A stretch of DNA of 64,000 nt from Ensifer oleiphilus (GTDB lineage: Bacteria > Pseudomonadota > Alphaproteobacteria > Rhizobiales > Rhizobiaceae), in NCBI RefSeq assembly GCF_013371465.1, contig NZ_JABWDU010000004.1, positions 335,138 to 399,137 of the forward strand, written 5' to 3'. Position numbers and translations under genes: made by a program. Position 1 is the first letter of the stretch. Every line of letters starts with the position of its first letter. Shown piece by piece: positions 18,807-27,529 of this stretch. Below the pieces are notes generated by a model, which had not been told where the DNA came from, did not search any database, and worked only from the letters and a program-made list of their open reading frames with translations.

Positions 18807-19041
18807 CATCCGCATCGTGTCGGTAAAGGTTGCGGCGGACTGTCATAGTGCCTGACGGCGGCCGTTGTTGCTGCCGGCAGGTCTTTGGTTTGAGCCTGCT
18901 CAGACGCCTCATTTTGCGCCCGGCCCTCTTTCCCATCTGCCGCGCGATCTAAATAAGTGATTGCCGACATTGGAACTTTTCGGCTCACCTCGTCGTTACA
19001 ACTCCGACGACTTCGCGTCGCCTTACAAAGGGAGTTTGTCT

Positions 19042-19203
19042 ATGGGGCTTCTCATCAGCATTTTGATCACGTTCCTGGTTATCGTGCTCGTGCTTTATCT
19101 GGTCCAGCGCCTGCCGCTCGACGGCCGCGCAAAGCAGATCGTGCAGGCGATCGTGCTCGTCATCGGCATCATCTCGCTGCTGAAGTACTTGGCCGTCTTC
19201 TGA
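19042..19203 (+). CDS. 53-residue membrane protein of the Thivi_2564-like type
   Basis: A very small integral membrane protein with two hydrophobic helices (residues about 2-20 and 34-52) joined by QRLPLDGRAKQIVQ. Such mini-proteins are conserved across proteobacteria but have no known role. The ATG at 19042 follows GGGAG at good spacing; longer upstream readings add no membrane segment. A clear terminator follows, so this is a one-gene transcript. Confidence 0.75.
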   Translation: MGLLISILITFLVIVLVLYLVQRLPLDGRAKQIVQAIVLVIGIISLLKYLAVF

Positions 19204-19242
19204 CGCTGCCACGCACGTCAATCGGCTGGAACGATTTGACAA

Positions 19243-19277
19243 GGCCGCCGGCTCCATCCCAGGAGCGGCGGCTTTTT
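19243..19277 (+). terminator. rho-independent terminator after the small membrane protein gene
   Basis: GCCGCCGGCTCC pairs with GGAGCGGCGGC (one bulged G) around ATCCCA, followed by TTTTT. It lies about 40 bases past the stop at 19203. Confidence 0.8.
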
Positions 19278-19361
19278 CGTGCTCGGCTCCGAACGATGCT
19301 GACAGAAACTGGCAGGGATACCCACTAGCCTGCGATCATCTGATAATGGAGATGATCGACG

Positions 19362-19730
19362 ATGCTGAGCCCGAACCTCATCCTGCTTTACGTGGACGAT
19401 CCTCAAGAGAGCGCCGCTTTCTACACGCGGCTGCTTCGCTGTGAGCCGGTTGCGGCCTTTCCGAACTATGTCGCCTACGCGTTGGAAGGCGGACTTACCT
19501 TCAGTCTGTGGTCAACCCGTGCTGCCAACTTCGTATCCTCCGGCTCCGGCCACCGGATGGAGATCGCCTTCATGGTCAAGGACGACCTCGAAGTCGAACG
19601 TATCTACACCGAATGGCGCAAGGCCGGTGTGCCGATCGAGCAGGAGCTGATGACCGCCGTGTTCGGGCGCACATTCGTTGCGCTTGATCCTGACGGTCAC
19701 CGCCTGCGGGTCTGCACCCCGGATAAATGA
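19362..19730 (+). CDS. VOC-family (glyoxalase/bleomycin-resistance fold) protein
   Basis: A 122-residue single VOC domain with paired beta-alpha-beta-beta-beta modules. It starts LILLYVDDPQESAAFYTRLL and ends FVALDPDGHRLRVCTPDK, the DPDGHxL closing motif. The classical metal triad is not clearly complete: the first-strand His is replaced, so it may be a binding protein. It runs towards the ABC-transporter ATPase gene on the other strand, which ends 19 bases away. Substrate unknown. Confidence 0.8.
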   Translation: MLSPNLILLYVDDPQESAAFYTRLLRCEPVAAFPNYVAYALEGGLTFSLWSTRAANFVSSGSGHRMEIAFMVKDDLEVERIYTEWRKAGVPIEQELMTAVFGRTFVALDPDGHRLRVCTPDK

Positions 19731-19749
19731 CGGCGCAGATCCGCGCTGG

Positions 19750-21582
19750 TTACACCTGCACGAAGTGTTCCGCCGAAACCTGCCGGTACGCGCGTGCAGC
19801 CACGACGTAGTCGGGCGCGCGCATCGGGCTCTTGATCTCGTCGCTTGAGACATTGCGCCGGGCGTGGCGCCGGGTCGGGTCGGCAATCGGCACGGCGGCC
19901 ATCAGCTTGCGGGTATAGGGATGCTGCGGGTTCTCGAAGATGTCGGCGCGCGGGCCGATCTCGACGATCTCTCCGAGATACATCACCGCGACCCGGTGGC
20001 TGACGCGCTCGACCACGGCCATGTCGTGCGAGATGAACAGATAGGCAAGGCCAAGGCTCGCCTGCAGGTCGAGCAACAGGTTGATGACCTGCGCCTTGAT
20101 CGAGACGTCGAGCGCCGAAACAGACTCGTCGGCGACGATGACCTTCGGATCGAGCGCCAGAGCCCTTGCAATGCAGACGCGTTGGCGCTGGCCGCCGGAG
20201 AACTCGTGCGGATAGCGCGCCGCCATGTCGGCCTGCAGGCCGACGCGCTCCAGAAGCTCGGCGACCTTGTCGCGGGCCTGGTTGGCGGTGCCGAGCTTGT
20301 GCTCAAGATAGGGTTCGGCAATCGCTGCCCCCACGGTCATGCGCGGGTTGAGGCTGGCGAAGGGATCCTGGAAGATCATCTGCATGGTCCGGCGCATCTC
20401 GCGCAGTTCCTTGCGGTCCATGGCGAGCACATCCCGGCCGTTCAGAACGACCGATCCGCTCTGCGGCTCGATCAGCCGCATGATGGCGCGGCCGGTGGTC
20501 GACTTGCCGCAGCCGGATTCGCCGACAAGCGACAGCGTCTCGCCGGGCTGCAGGCTGAAGGAGACGTTCTCGATGGCGTGCACGCGGCCCTGCAGCCTGC
20601 CGAGCAGGCCGGCATGGATGTCGAAACGCTTGACGAGGTTCTTGACCTCCAGGATCGGGCGGCTCTCGGCGACCGTGCTTGCGCCTTCGACCGGTGTATC
20701 CGGCAGGCCGGTGGTGCTGTCGATGATCGGAAAGCGCAGCGGCTGTGGCTTGCCCTTCATCGAGCCGAGCATCGGCACGGCCGAAAGCAGCGCACGGGTA
20801 TAGGGATGTTTTGCGCGCAGGAAGATGTCTTCCGTCTGGCCGGTCTCAACCGCCTCGCCGCGGAACATCACCACGGTGCGGTCGGCGATTTCGGCGACCA
20901 CGCCCATGTCGTGGGTGATGAACAGGACGGAGGTTCCTTCCTCCTCCTGCAGCACCTTGATCAGGTCGAGGATCTGTCCCTGGATCGTCACGTCGAGCGC
21001 CGTCGTCGGCTCGTCGGCGATCAGGAGCTTCGGCCGGCTGGCGAGCGCCATGGCGATCATGACGCGCTGGCGCATGCCGCCGGAGAAGCGGTGCGGGTAT
21101 TCGTCGAAACGGGAGGCTGCCGAGGGGATGCGGACCTTGTCGAGCAGGCGAATGGTTTCGGCCTTGGCCTCCGCCTTGCTCATCGGCCGATGGCAAAGCA
21201 AAGCCTCGGAGATCTGGTCGCCGATGGTGAACAGCGGATTGAGGCTGGTCATCGGTTCCTGGAAGATCATCGCCACGTCGTTGCCGCGCACGCGGCGCAT
21301 GTCGCTTTCCGGCAGGTCGAGGATATTGCGGCCGCCGAGCATGATGCGCCCCTCCGTCCGACTCATGTCCTTCTGCAAGAGGCGCATGATCGACAGCGAC
21401 GTCACGCTCTTGCCAGAGCCGGATTCACCGACGATCGCCACCGTCTCCCCCGGCATGACCGAGAAGGAAATGTCCCGCACTACCGGTTTCCAGGCGCCGT
21501 CGATCAGAAACGAGGTCGTCAGGTTCTCGACCGAAAGCACGGGGTCCTTCGACGGATTGGTGGCAGCGTCGGTGCGGGTCAT
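19750..21582 (-). CDS. fused dual-ATPase subunit of a peptide-type ABC transporter
   Basis: A 610-residue cytoplasmic protein joining a DppD-like and a DppF-like ATPase. First domain (about 15-270): Walker A GESGSGKS, signature FSGGMRQR, Walker [13 protein letters not shown], then the oligopeptide-type C-terminal iron-sulfur/loop region. Second domain (about 320-560): [28 protein letters not shown]. The ATG at 21582 is preferred because AAGGA lies 9 bases upstream; the ATG at 21591 directly abuts that box. It ends the minus-strand cluster and presumably powers the two permeases encoded at 25606-27416, although the SelA-like gene, the divergent IclR gene, RidA and the amidohydrolase lie between. 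Confidence 0.93.
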   Translation of the reverse strand: MTRTDAATNPSKDPVLSVENLTTSFLIDGAWKPVVRDISFSVMPGETVAIVGESGSGKSVTSLSIMRLLQKDMSRTEGRIMLGGRNILDLPESDMRRVRGNDVAMIFQEPMTSLNPLFTIGDQISEALLCHRPMSKAEAKAETIRLLDKVRIPSAASRFDEYPHRFSGGMRQRVMIAMALASRPKLLIADEPTTALDVTIQGQILDLIKVLQEEEGTSVLFITHDMGVVAEIADRTVVMFRGEAVETGQTEDIFLRAKHPYTRALLSAVPMLGSMKGKPQPLRFPIIDSTTGLPDTPVEGASTVAESRPILEVKNLVKRFDIHAGLLGRLQGRVHAIENVSFSLQPGETLSLVGESGCGKSTTGRAIMRLIEPQSGSVVLNGRDVLAMDRKELREMRRTMQMIFQDPFASLNPRMTVGAAIAEPYLEHKLGTANQARDKVAELLERVGLQADMAARYPHEFSGGQRQRVCIARALALDPKVIVADESVSALDVSIKAQVINLLLDLQASLGLAYLFISHDMAVVERVSHRVAVMYLGEIVEIGPRADIFENPQHPYTRKLMAAVPIADPTRRHARRNVSSDEIKSPMRAPDYVVAARAYRQVSAEHFVQV

Positions 21583-21626
21583 GTCGTCCATTCCTTGTCG
21601 TTCGGCACGGGGGCTACGGGTCGATC

Positions 21627-22826
21627 TCAGTCGGGCCAGCGCAACAGGCTGGCGAAGCGGCGGGCGTTGCGCTCGTGGAGCGGTGTCGCGATGATCTCGT
21701 TGGAGCTGCGCGCCTTCGTCAGTTCCTCGGAAAGCCGGTTCGCCACGATGGTTTCCTGGCCGGGATGCAGGTTGCAGGGGTCGAGATAGAAGTAATTGTG
21801 CTCGACCTCGTGGTCGCGCACGATGATCGGCGGGGTCCCGCACGCCAGCGCATCGGCGAGATCCCACGCGGTGATGTGCGCTTCTTCAGGATCGATGGTG
21901 ACGCGCAGCCGGTCGAGCGGGTTGCCGGTCGGATCGGCCTCGATCACCGGCTTGATGCCGGGACGGCCATCGAGGGTGTCACGCCACAGGTTCAGATAGC
22001 CGGCCTCGCGGTCGCGGATGCCCTGGTGGTCGCGGGTTTCCCAGGCGATGAGGGCGGCCATGACGCCGAGCATGCTTTCCTTGCCGACCTTCATGCCGCG
22101 GCCGATGCCGAGGTTCTGGAGGAAGGCGTTGCGCACCAGCGTCTTTTCCCCGGCGACGATGCCCGAGGTCGGTCCACCCAGGAACTTGTGGCCGGAATAA
22201 AGAACGATATCCGCACCCTGCTCGAGGAAGAGCTTGAGGTCGTATTCGGAAGCGGCATCGACGATAACGGGAACGCCCTTGGCGTGGCAGGCCTCGGCGA
22301 ACTCCTTGAGGCCAACGAGGCCATACTGCACCACATGGTGAGAGATGACATAGATGGCGGCCGCCGTGCGCTCGTTGATGGCGCCTTCGATATGATAGCG
22401 ATAGGCCGACGTCGCCTGGCCGACGAGCACCGGCTTGCCGCCGGCAATGCGGATCGCCTGGTCAACCGGCGCGCCGTAGCTGACGACATGGCCCATCTGG
22501 ATGATGACTTCGTTCTTCAGCCCCGTGGCGTCGGGCAGGCGCTCGATCGCGGCAAGATCGTTGCCGGTCATCGTGCCGGCAACCGCAAGGCTGATGCCGG
22601 CCGAGCAGGAGGCGGTGACGAAGCCCGCCTCCGCACCCGTCAGGCGGGCGATCACCGGGCTGATCCTGCGCTGCAGGTCGTTGATCTCGACGAATTGCGG
22701 CAGTATGCCTGTCATCGCGGCGATCGCTTCCGGGACCACGATCGATGCGCCGAGGCCCGTCATCGTGCCGGATACATTGATAACGGGGCGAAGTCCGAGA
22801 GCTTCGCGGATGTCGCGGTCAGGCAT
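21627..22826 (-). CDS. SelA-like PLP-dependent enzyme (D-glucosaminate-6-phosphate ammonia-lyase-like)
   Basis: A 399-residue fold-type I PLP enzyme of the COG1921 SelA-like group. Members outside selenocysteine synthesis include DgaE-type ammonia-lyases that make 2-keto acids from amino acids or amino sugars. The probable Schiff-base Lys is in [14 protein letters not shown]; the Asp that pairs with the pyridine ring is in [12 protein letters not shown]; the N-terminus reads [18 protein letters not shown]. The second ATG (22826) is preferred because GGAG lies 6 bases before it. There is no selB or tRNA-Sec nearby, so selenium metabolism is unlikely. It is divergent from iclR and followed at 44 bases by the ABC ATPase. 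Substrate inferred only loosely. Confidence 0.85.
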   Translation of the reverse strand: MPDRDIREALGLRPVINVSGTMTGLGASIVVPEAIAAMTGILPQFVEINDLQRRISPVIARLTGAEAGFVTASCSAGISLAVAGTMTGNDLAAIERLPDATGLKNEVIIQMGHVVSYGAPVDQAIRIAGGKPVLVGQATSAYRYHIEGAINERTAAAIYVISHHVVQYGLVGLKEFAEACHAKGVPVIVDAASEYDLKLFLEQGADIVLYSGHKFLGGPTSGIVAGEKTLVRNAFLQNLGIGRGMKVGKESMLGVMAALIAWETRDHQGIRDREAGYLNLWRDTLDGRPGIKPVIEADPTGNPLDRLRVTIDPEEAHITAWDLADALACGTPPIIVRDHEVEHNYFYLDPCNLHPGQETIVANRLSEELTKARSSNEIIATPLHERNARRFASLLRWPD

Positions 22827-22869
22827 GGTGGTCTCCATATGATTTTCTGGTCGTCGAAAGCGGTAAGCT

Positions 22870-22887
22870 ATTCCGTTTTCTCGGAAT
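22870..22887. promoter_or_regulatory. candidate IclR operator
   Basis: ATTCCG-TTTTCT-CGGAAT, perfect 6-bp arms, lies in the 190-base divergent region between the SelA-like gene and iclR, 44 bases upstream of the SelA-like start. Short GGAA/TTCC-type dyads are usual for IclR-family sites. I saw no second full copy in front of the binding-protein gene at 29062. Confidence 0.4.
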
Positions 22888-23016
22888 ATCTACCATAGTA
22901 ATGAGATATGAGCTGGCCTTTTCGGATCGACGAACGGGCCGTTGTCGCGGGTGAGACGGAAAGCGGCTGCTGCCCGCCCATCTGTTGCGAATTTCGAATT
23001 GCACGGGAGCAGACCC

Positions 23017-23835
23017 TTGGACAAGACGACGATTGCCGCCGAGCCCGGCGAAGACATGGAGCCGACCGGCAAGACCCGCCGCTCGCGCGTGAGCGGCATG
23101 GACCGGGCACTGCAGGTGCTCGATTTCCTCTACGAGACCGGCTCGCCGAGCGGCGTCTACGCCATTGCCAAGGCGGTCGGCGCGCCGCTGTCGACGGCCT
23201 ATGTCATCGTCGACGACATGGTCGAAAAGAACCTGCTCAGCCGCGACGCCGACGGCCAGGTCTGGCTTGGAGACCGGCTCTACCACTACGGCCTTGCCTA
23301 TGCGCGTTCGCTCGATTTCCTCGGCGTCGCAACGCGGGAGATGCACGACCTCGGTCGCGAAGTTGCCGAAACCATCCAGCTCTGCGGTCGCGACGGCGAC
23401 TATATGCAGGTGCTCGCGATGGCCGACGGCCCCGGTCATTTCCAGGTGACATCCAGGGTCGGTACCCGCGTGCCGCTCAACTGGACGGCATCCGGGCGAC
23501 TGCTGGTGGGACATCTGCCCTCCGACGAACGGCTGGAACTGTTCCGCCGCTGCGCCCGCACGTCGCCGACCGGTCGGGCCGACGTCGATCCGGCGGCCCT
23601 GTCGGCCCAGGCGGAGGCGGCGCTTAACGCCAAGCTTTCGATCCAGGCCGGCGAGTCCGACTATGCGGTTGCCTGCGTTGCCGCCCCGATCCTCGACGAC
23701 AAGGGCGCTTGCGTCGCGACCATCTCCATCGTTCTGCCGGAACAGAAGATCCTCGACGATCGCAACTTCTACGCCGATCACGTCAGGGTTTCCGCCGAGC
23801 GGATCGAGAAGATGATGGGCTGGCGCAGCCATTGA
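23017..23835 (+). CDS. IclR-family transcriptional regulator
   Basis: A 272-residue DNA-binding protein. The N-terminal winged helix (residues about 25-90) reads SGMDRALQVLDFLYE then GVYAIAKAVGAPLSTAYVIV. The C-terminal effector domain (about 105-265) includes SRVGTRVPLNWTASGRLLVG and the closing YAVACVAAPILDDKGACVATISI. The start is a TTG with GGGAG 7 bases upstream; an ATG at 23056 is possible. It interrupts the minus-strand catabolic genes and is divergent from the SelA-like gene, so it is the obvious local regulator. The effector is presumably the imported substrate or an intermediate. Confidence 0.9.
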   Translation: MDKTTIAAEPGEDMEPTGKTRRSRVSGMDRALQVLDFLYETGSPSGVYAIAKAVGAPLSTAYVIVDDMVEKNLLSRDADGQVWLGDRLYHYGLAYARSLDFLGVATREMHDLGREVAETIQLCGRDGDYMQVLAMADGPGHFQVTSRVGTRVPLNWTASGRLLVGHLPSDERLELFRRCARTSPTGRADVDPAALSAQAEAALNAKLSIQAGESDYAVACVAAPILDDKGACVATISIVLPEQKILDDRNFYADHVRVSAERIEKMMGWRSH

Positions 23836-23854
23836 TCCGACCTTCCTCTGACCG

Positions 23855-24355
23855 TCAGTCGTGAAGCGAGACGATCGCTTCGATCTCGACGGTGATGTTG
23901 CCGGGGAGCGATCCGAAACCGACGGCCGAGCGGGCATGCTGGCCCGCTTCGCCGAAGACGTCGATCATCAGGTCCGAGCAACCGTTGATCACCTGCGGAT
24001 GATCGGCGAAATCCGGCACGGCGTTGACCATGCCGAGGAGCTTGACGATGCGCTTGACGCGGCCGAGATCGCCGAGCGCATCATGCATCACTGCAAGCAG
24101 GTTGATGCCCGTCAGCCGTGCGTGCTCATAGGCGCTTTCGACATCGACATCGGCGCCGACCTTGCCGGCATGCAGATGGCCGTCGACTTCGCGTGGTCCC
24201 TGTCCGGAGAGGTACAGAATGTTGCCCTCCTGGACGTGGGTGACGAAGTTGGCGATCGGCGGCGGTGCCGGCGGCAGGTCGATGCCGAGGGCTGCAAGCC
24301 TCTGGTAGGGCAAAGCCGGCACACGGCCCTTGGTCTTATGGTCCAAACTGTTCAC
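23855..24355 (-). CDS. RidA/YjgF-family enamine/imine deaminase
   Basis: A 166-residue RidA-fold protein. These homotrimers hydrolyse reactive enamine/imine intermediates such as 2-aminoacrylate released by PLP-dependent lyases. The C-terminal motif HARSAVGFGSLPGNITVEIEAI contains the conserved Arg that binds the substrate carboxylate and the Glu that activates water. The protein has about 35 extra N-terminal residues (PPAPPPIANFVTHVQEGN) compared with RidA itself, as in the larger YjgF subgroup. Encoded just before the SelA-like enzyme's region and 35 bases downstream of the amidohydrolase, it fits a detoxifying step for the PLP enzyme of the same locus. Confidence 0.9.
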   Translation of the reverse strand: MNSLDHKTKGRVPALPYQRLAALGIDLPPAPPPIANFVTHVQEGNILYLSGQGPREVDGHLHAGKVGADVDVESAYEHARLTGINLLAVMHDALGDLGRVKRIVKLLGMVNAVPDFADHPQVINGCSDLMIDVFGEAGQHARSAVGFGSLPGNITVEIEAIVSLHD

Positions 24356-24390
24356 GCGATATCCTGCCAGTTTCTATGTTCTGTGATGGT

Positions 24391-25602
24391 TCATCGGTAG
24401 CTGTAGCCGTGGCTGTGGTCGGGGCACTCCACATGCGGCGGCTGGTAACGGTTTGCGGCCACGACGTCGGTTCCCATGACGGCGTAGCGCGGCTCGAAGA
24501 GCCGGTTGAGGTGGGCTTCGGCGCCGAGCGAATCGAAGACCCGGAGTTCGGAATCGACGAGATCGAAGAGGGTGAATTCGGCGCGGGCGCCGACGGCGAG
24601 CAGATTGTCCATCGTCAGGCGAATGACCGAGGCAGGCGCCTGGGTCACGGCCTCGACGACCTTTTCGAACGGCATGCCGACACTCAGCAGTTTCGACATG
24701 GTGGTGCCGAGGTCCCAGACCGACTGGTTCATGCTGCGCAGGTGCACGTCGGTGGAGATCGAGAAGGGCAGCAGGCCGCGGGCGATTGCGACTTCGGCAA
24801 CGCGGAACGAGAACGATGCGCCGCCATGGCCGATGTCGAGCCGGATGCCTTCGCCGGCACAGCGCTCGGCGAGCTCGAACAGGTCTTCGTCCTCGATGAT
24901 GCTCGATCCGGCCTTGCCGTTGAAGCAATGGGTGACGATGTCGCCGGGGCCGAGGATTTCGAGCACCTCGTCATAGAGCGCCGGCGGCTCGCCGACATGC
25001 ACCATCATCGGGATCTTCAGGATCTTGGCGATCTTTTTGCCGAGCTTGACCGGGGTCACGCCCCAGGAGCCGGTGATGACATGGCTGGCACGCACTTTCA
25101 GGCCGACGATATGCTCGCGGTTTTCCTGGTAGCAGGCGATGATCCGGTCGATGTCGATCGAACGGATGTCGCTCAGTTCACTGACGCGGTTGCAGGCGAC
25201 GAGGCCGATGGAGCCGAGATTGAGGAAGGCCTTGATGCGCTCGCGCGCCGGCTCGATGATGTATTCGCGAAAGCCATGGAAATTGGCTTCGCCGGCCGAG
25301 CCGGCGTCGACGATGGTGGTGACGCCGCGCTCCATGCCGCAGAGCTGTGGGCGGACCGAGATGTCGGTGCCGCCGTGCCAAACATGGGCGTGCAGGTCGA
25401 TCCAGCCGGGCGAGATCCAGCCGCCCTTGCCGTCGATGCGCTCGCCACCGTCAGGTGCAGCCAGCCCATTGCCGATGGCGGCAATGGTGCCGTCGGTGCC
25501 GACGAGGATATCGACGGCTTCGGAGGGCGCCGCCATGCCGAAGGCGACGGGCTTCACGTTGCTGATCAGCACGGGGCTGGTGCTACGGGTTGCGGTGGGC
25601 AT
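24391..25602 (-). CDS. COG3964-type amidohydrolase (deacetylase-like metalloenzyme)
   Basis: A 403-residue amidohydrolase-superfamily enzyme, of the group once annotated as dihydroorotase. All metal positions are visible: HxH in GWIDLHAHVWHGG, the carboxylated Lys in VGLKVRASH, His in MVHVGEPP and in VTHCFNGKAG, and the final Asp in ISTDVHLRSM. An Agrobacterium relative of this group (Atu3266) is reported to cleave acylated alpha-hydroxy acids. In Enterococcus the same family sits beside a SelA-like PLP enzyme, as here. It is translated 3 bases after the DppC-like permease stop codon region, so transport and hydrolysis are coupled. Expected product: a free amino- or hydroxy-acid for the PLP enzyme. 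Confidence 0.88.
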   Translation of the reverse strand: MPTATRSTSPVLISNVKPVAFGMAAPSEAVDILVGTDGTIAAIGNGLAAPDGGERIDGKGGWISPGWIDLHAHVWHGGTDISVRPQLCGMERGVTTIVDAGSAGEANFHGFREYIIEPARERIKAFLNLGSIGLVACNRVSELSDIRSIDIDRIIACYQENREHIVGLKVRASHVITGSWGVTPVKLGKKIAKILKIPMMVHVGEPPALYDEVLEILGPGDIVTHCFNGKAGSSIIEDEDLFELAERCAGEGIRLDIGHGGASFSFRVAEVAIARGLLPFSISTDVHLRSMNQSVWDLGTTMSKLLSVGMPFEKVVEAVTQAPASVIRLTMDNLLAVGARAEFTLFDLVDSELRVFDSLGAEAHLNRLFEPRYAVMGTDVVAANRYQPPHVECPDHSHGYSYR

Positions 25603-25605
25603 GGA

Positions 25606-26475
25606 TCACAAGTCCTTTCTGAGGCGGGGATCGAGCATGTCGCGCAATCCGTCGCCAACCATCTGCAGGGACAGGACCGAGAGCACGATGGCGATGCCGG
25701 GAAACAGCGTCACCCAATCGGCCTGTCCGATGTATTGCCGGCCCGAGGCGATCATCGTGCCCCAGGTCGGGATTTCAGGGCTGACGCCGACGCCGAGGAA
25801 GGAAAGCCCGGCTTCGGCGAGCATCGCATGGGCAAACAGGAATGTACCCTGCACCAGGATCGGCGAGAGCAGGTTGCGCAGCACATGCCGTGTCATGATA
25901 TGCGGCGTCGAGATGCCGAGCGCGCGGGCGGCCTCGACATAGGGCAGCTCGCGGATCACCAGCGTCGAGGCACGCACCACGCGCGCCAGCCGTGGCGCAT
26001 AGACGACGCTGAGCGCGATGATCACCGTCGTCAGCGAGGGGCCGAGGGCGGCGACGAGCGCGATCGCCAGCAGGATATCGGGAAAGGCCATCATCGCGTC
26101 GATCAGCCGGGCGATCGGCGCGTCGAGCTTCGGGAAGAAACCGGCGAGCAGCCCCATGACGACGCCGACGAGGGTAGCAAGCGTGACGACGGCGGCACCG
26201 ACCAGCAGCGACAGCCGGCCGGCATAGAGCGTGCGCGAAAACACGTCGCGTCCGAATTCGTCGGTGCCGAAGAACCATTGCAGGCTCGGCGGTGACAGAC
26301 GGTTGACGATCGACAGCTTGCCCGGCGCATAGGGCGCGATCAGCGGCGCGAACACCGCGAGCAGCACGAAGGTGACGATGACGAACAGACCGAAGGCGAC
26401 GGTCTTGCGCTTGAGCAGGCGGCGCAGGAACTTGGCGCGTTCGCTGACGACTGGGGTTGATACGGTGGCGGTCAT
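25606..26475 (-). CDS. DppC-like ABC transporter permease
   Basis: A 289-residue inner-membrane subunit with about six helices. The N-terminal OppC-type segment (KLSIVNRLSPPSLQWFFGTDEFGRD) precedes the BPD_transp_1 domain. The EAA-type coupling loop is EAARALGISTPHIMTRHVLRN. Its ATG overlaps the stop codon of the upstream DppB-like gene by one base (TGATG), a sign of translational coupling. It forms the channel with that partner for small peptides or peptide-like solutes. Confidence 0.93.
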   Translation of the reverse strand: MTATVSTPVVSERAKFLRRLLKRKTVAFGLFVIVTFVLLAVFAPLIAPYAPGKLSIVNRLSPPSLQWFFGTDEFGRDVFSRTLYAGRLSLLVGAAVVTLATLVGVVMGLLAGFFPKLDAPIARLIDAMMAFPDILLAIALVAALGPSLTTVIIALSVVYAPRLARVVRASTLVIRELPYVEAARALGISTPHIMTRHVLRNLLSPILVQGTFLFAHAMLAEAGLSFLGVGVSPEIPTWGTMIASGRQYIGQADWVTLFPGIAIVLSVLSLQMVGDGLRDMLDPRLRKDL

Positions 26476-27416
26476 CAGTAGCGAACCCTTGGATCAACGA
26501 GGAGATAGAACATGTCGATCGCGAAATTGATCAGCACGTAGAGCGCGGCGATCACCAGGAGCGCGCCCTGGATCACCGGGTAGTCGCGCCGGAGCACGGC
26601 CGAGACGACGAGGTTGCCGACGCCCGGCAGGCCGAAGACGGTTTCGGTGACGACGGCGCCGGAGATCAGCACCGCGGCGGTGAGCCCGATGATCGTCAGG
26701 ATCGGGATAAGCGCGTTCTTCAGGGCGTGTTTCATCACCACGCGGCGCTCGCCCAGCCCCTTGGCGCGGGCGGTGCGGATGAAGTCGTCGCCGAGCACGT
26801 CGAGCATCGAGGCGCGGGTGAAGCGCAGGATCAGCGCAGAGGAGACAACCCCAAGCGCAATCGCCGGCAGGGTCAGATGGTACATGCGCTCAAGGAAGGT
26901 GGAGCCCGGACCGCCGTAGCCGGAGACCGGAAACCAGCCGAGGCGCACGGCGAGAAATTGAATGAGGATCAGGCCGAGCCAGAAGCTCGGAATGCTGGCG
27001 GCAAGCATGGCCAGCGTGGTGGCCGCCTGGTCGACGAAGGAGCCACGCCGGTAGGCCGCGTATATGCCGATCGGCAGCGCAATGCCGCTGGCGATCAGGA
27101 TCGAAAACAGGGTCAGGAAGAAGGTCGGCTCGGCCCGCTCGGCAAGCGCCGATGTGACCGGCTGGTTGAGAAAGATCGACTGGCCGAGATCGCCCTGAAG
27201 CAACTGCCCGATGTAATAGACATATTGCAGGCCCAGCGACTGGTCGAGGCCAAGCTTGGTGCGCAATTCGGCGATGTCTTGCTGCGTCGCCTCGGGTCCG
27301 AGCATGACGGCTGCGGGATCGCCGGGCGTCACGCGTACGATGACGAAGACAATGGTGACGACAAGCGCCATGACCACGATCATGCCGAACAGGCGCTGGA
27401 GGATATAGCGTATCAT
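26475..27416 (-). CDS. DppB-like ABC transporter permease
   Basis: A 313-residue inner-membrane subunit starting MIRYILQRLFGMIVVMAL, typical of OppB/DppB, with the conserved VRVTPGDPAAVM extracytoplasmic motif after the first helix. The coupling loop is FIRTARAKGLGERRVVMKHALKN. The ATG at 27416 has GAGG 5 bases upstream; an earlier in-frame ATG adds an atypical leader. It follows the binding-protein gene after 113 bases containing two hairpins. Confidence 0.93.
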   Translation of the reverse strand: MIRYILQRLFGMIVVMALVVTIVFVIVRVTPGDPAAVMLGPEATQQDIAELRTKLGLDQSLGLQYVYYIGQLLQGDLGQSIFLNQPVTSALAERAEPTFFLTLFSILIASGIALPIGIYAAYRRGSFVDQAATTLAMLAASIPSFWLGLILIQFLAVRLGWFPVSGYGGPGSTFLERMYHLTLPAIALGVVSSALILRFTRASMLDVLGDDFIRTARAKGLGERRVVMKHALKNALIPILTIIGLTAAVLISGAVVTETVFGLPGVGNLVVSAVLRRDYPVIQGALLVIAALYVLINFAIDMFYLLVDPRVRY

Positions 27417-27441
27417 GGGTGCCTCGAACTTCTTCCGCACG

Positions 27442-27508
27442 GGCGCCGATGAAACGGCGCCTGGCTATCCGGCGGGCAGCGATCCCTCAAGGGGAGACCG
27501 CCCGCCGG
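27442..27508 (-). repeat. two tandem hairpins between binding-protein and permease genes
   Basis: GGCGCCG-ATGAAA-CGGCGCC (27442-27461) and CCGGCGGGC ... GCCCGCCGG (27469-27508, 22-base loop with inner pairing) fill the spacer. Such structures after binding-protein genes commonly stabilise the upstream mRNA and reduce read-through, giving more binding protein than permease. No T-run, so not a full terminator. Confidence 0.55.
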
Positions 27509-27529
27509 AGGCTTCAAGTGGGTGAAAGC

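Noticed and set aside
21627..22826. Selenocysteine synthase (selA)
   Set aside because: It has the SelA fold but no selB, selD or tRNA-Sec nearby, and its neighbours are catabolic. The DgaE-like lyase branch fits better.
24391..25602. Dihydroorotase (pyrimidine synthesis)
   Set aside because: Metal ligands agree with the superfamily, but the surrounding genes are a transporter, RidA, a PLP enzyme and IclR, not pyrimidine genes, and the sequence matches the COG3964 group.
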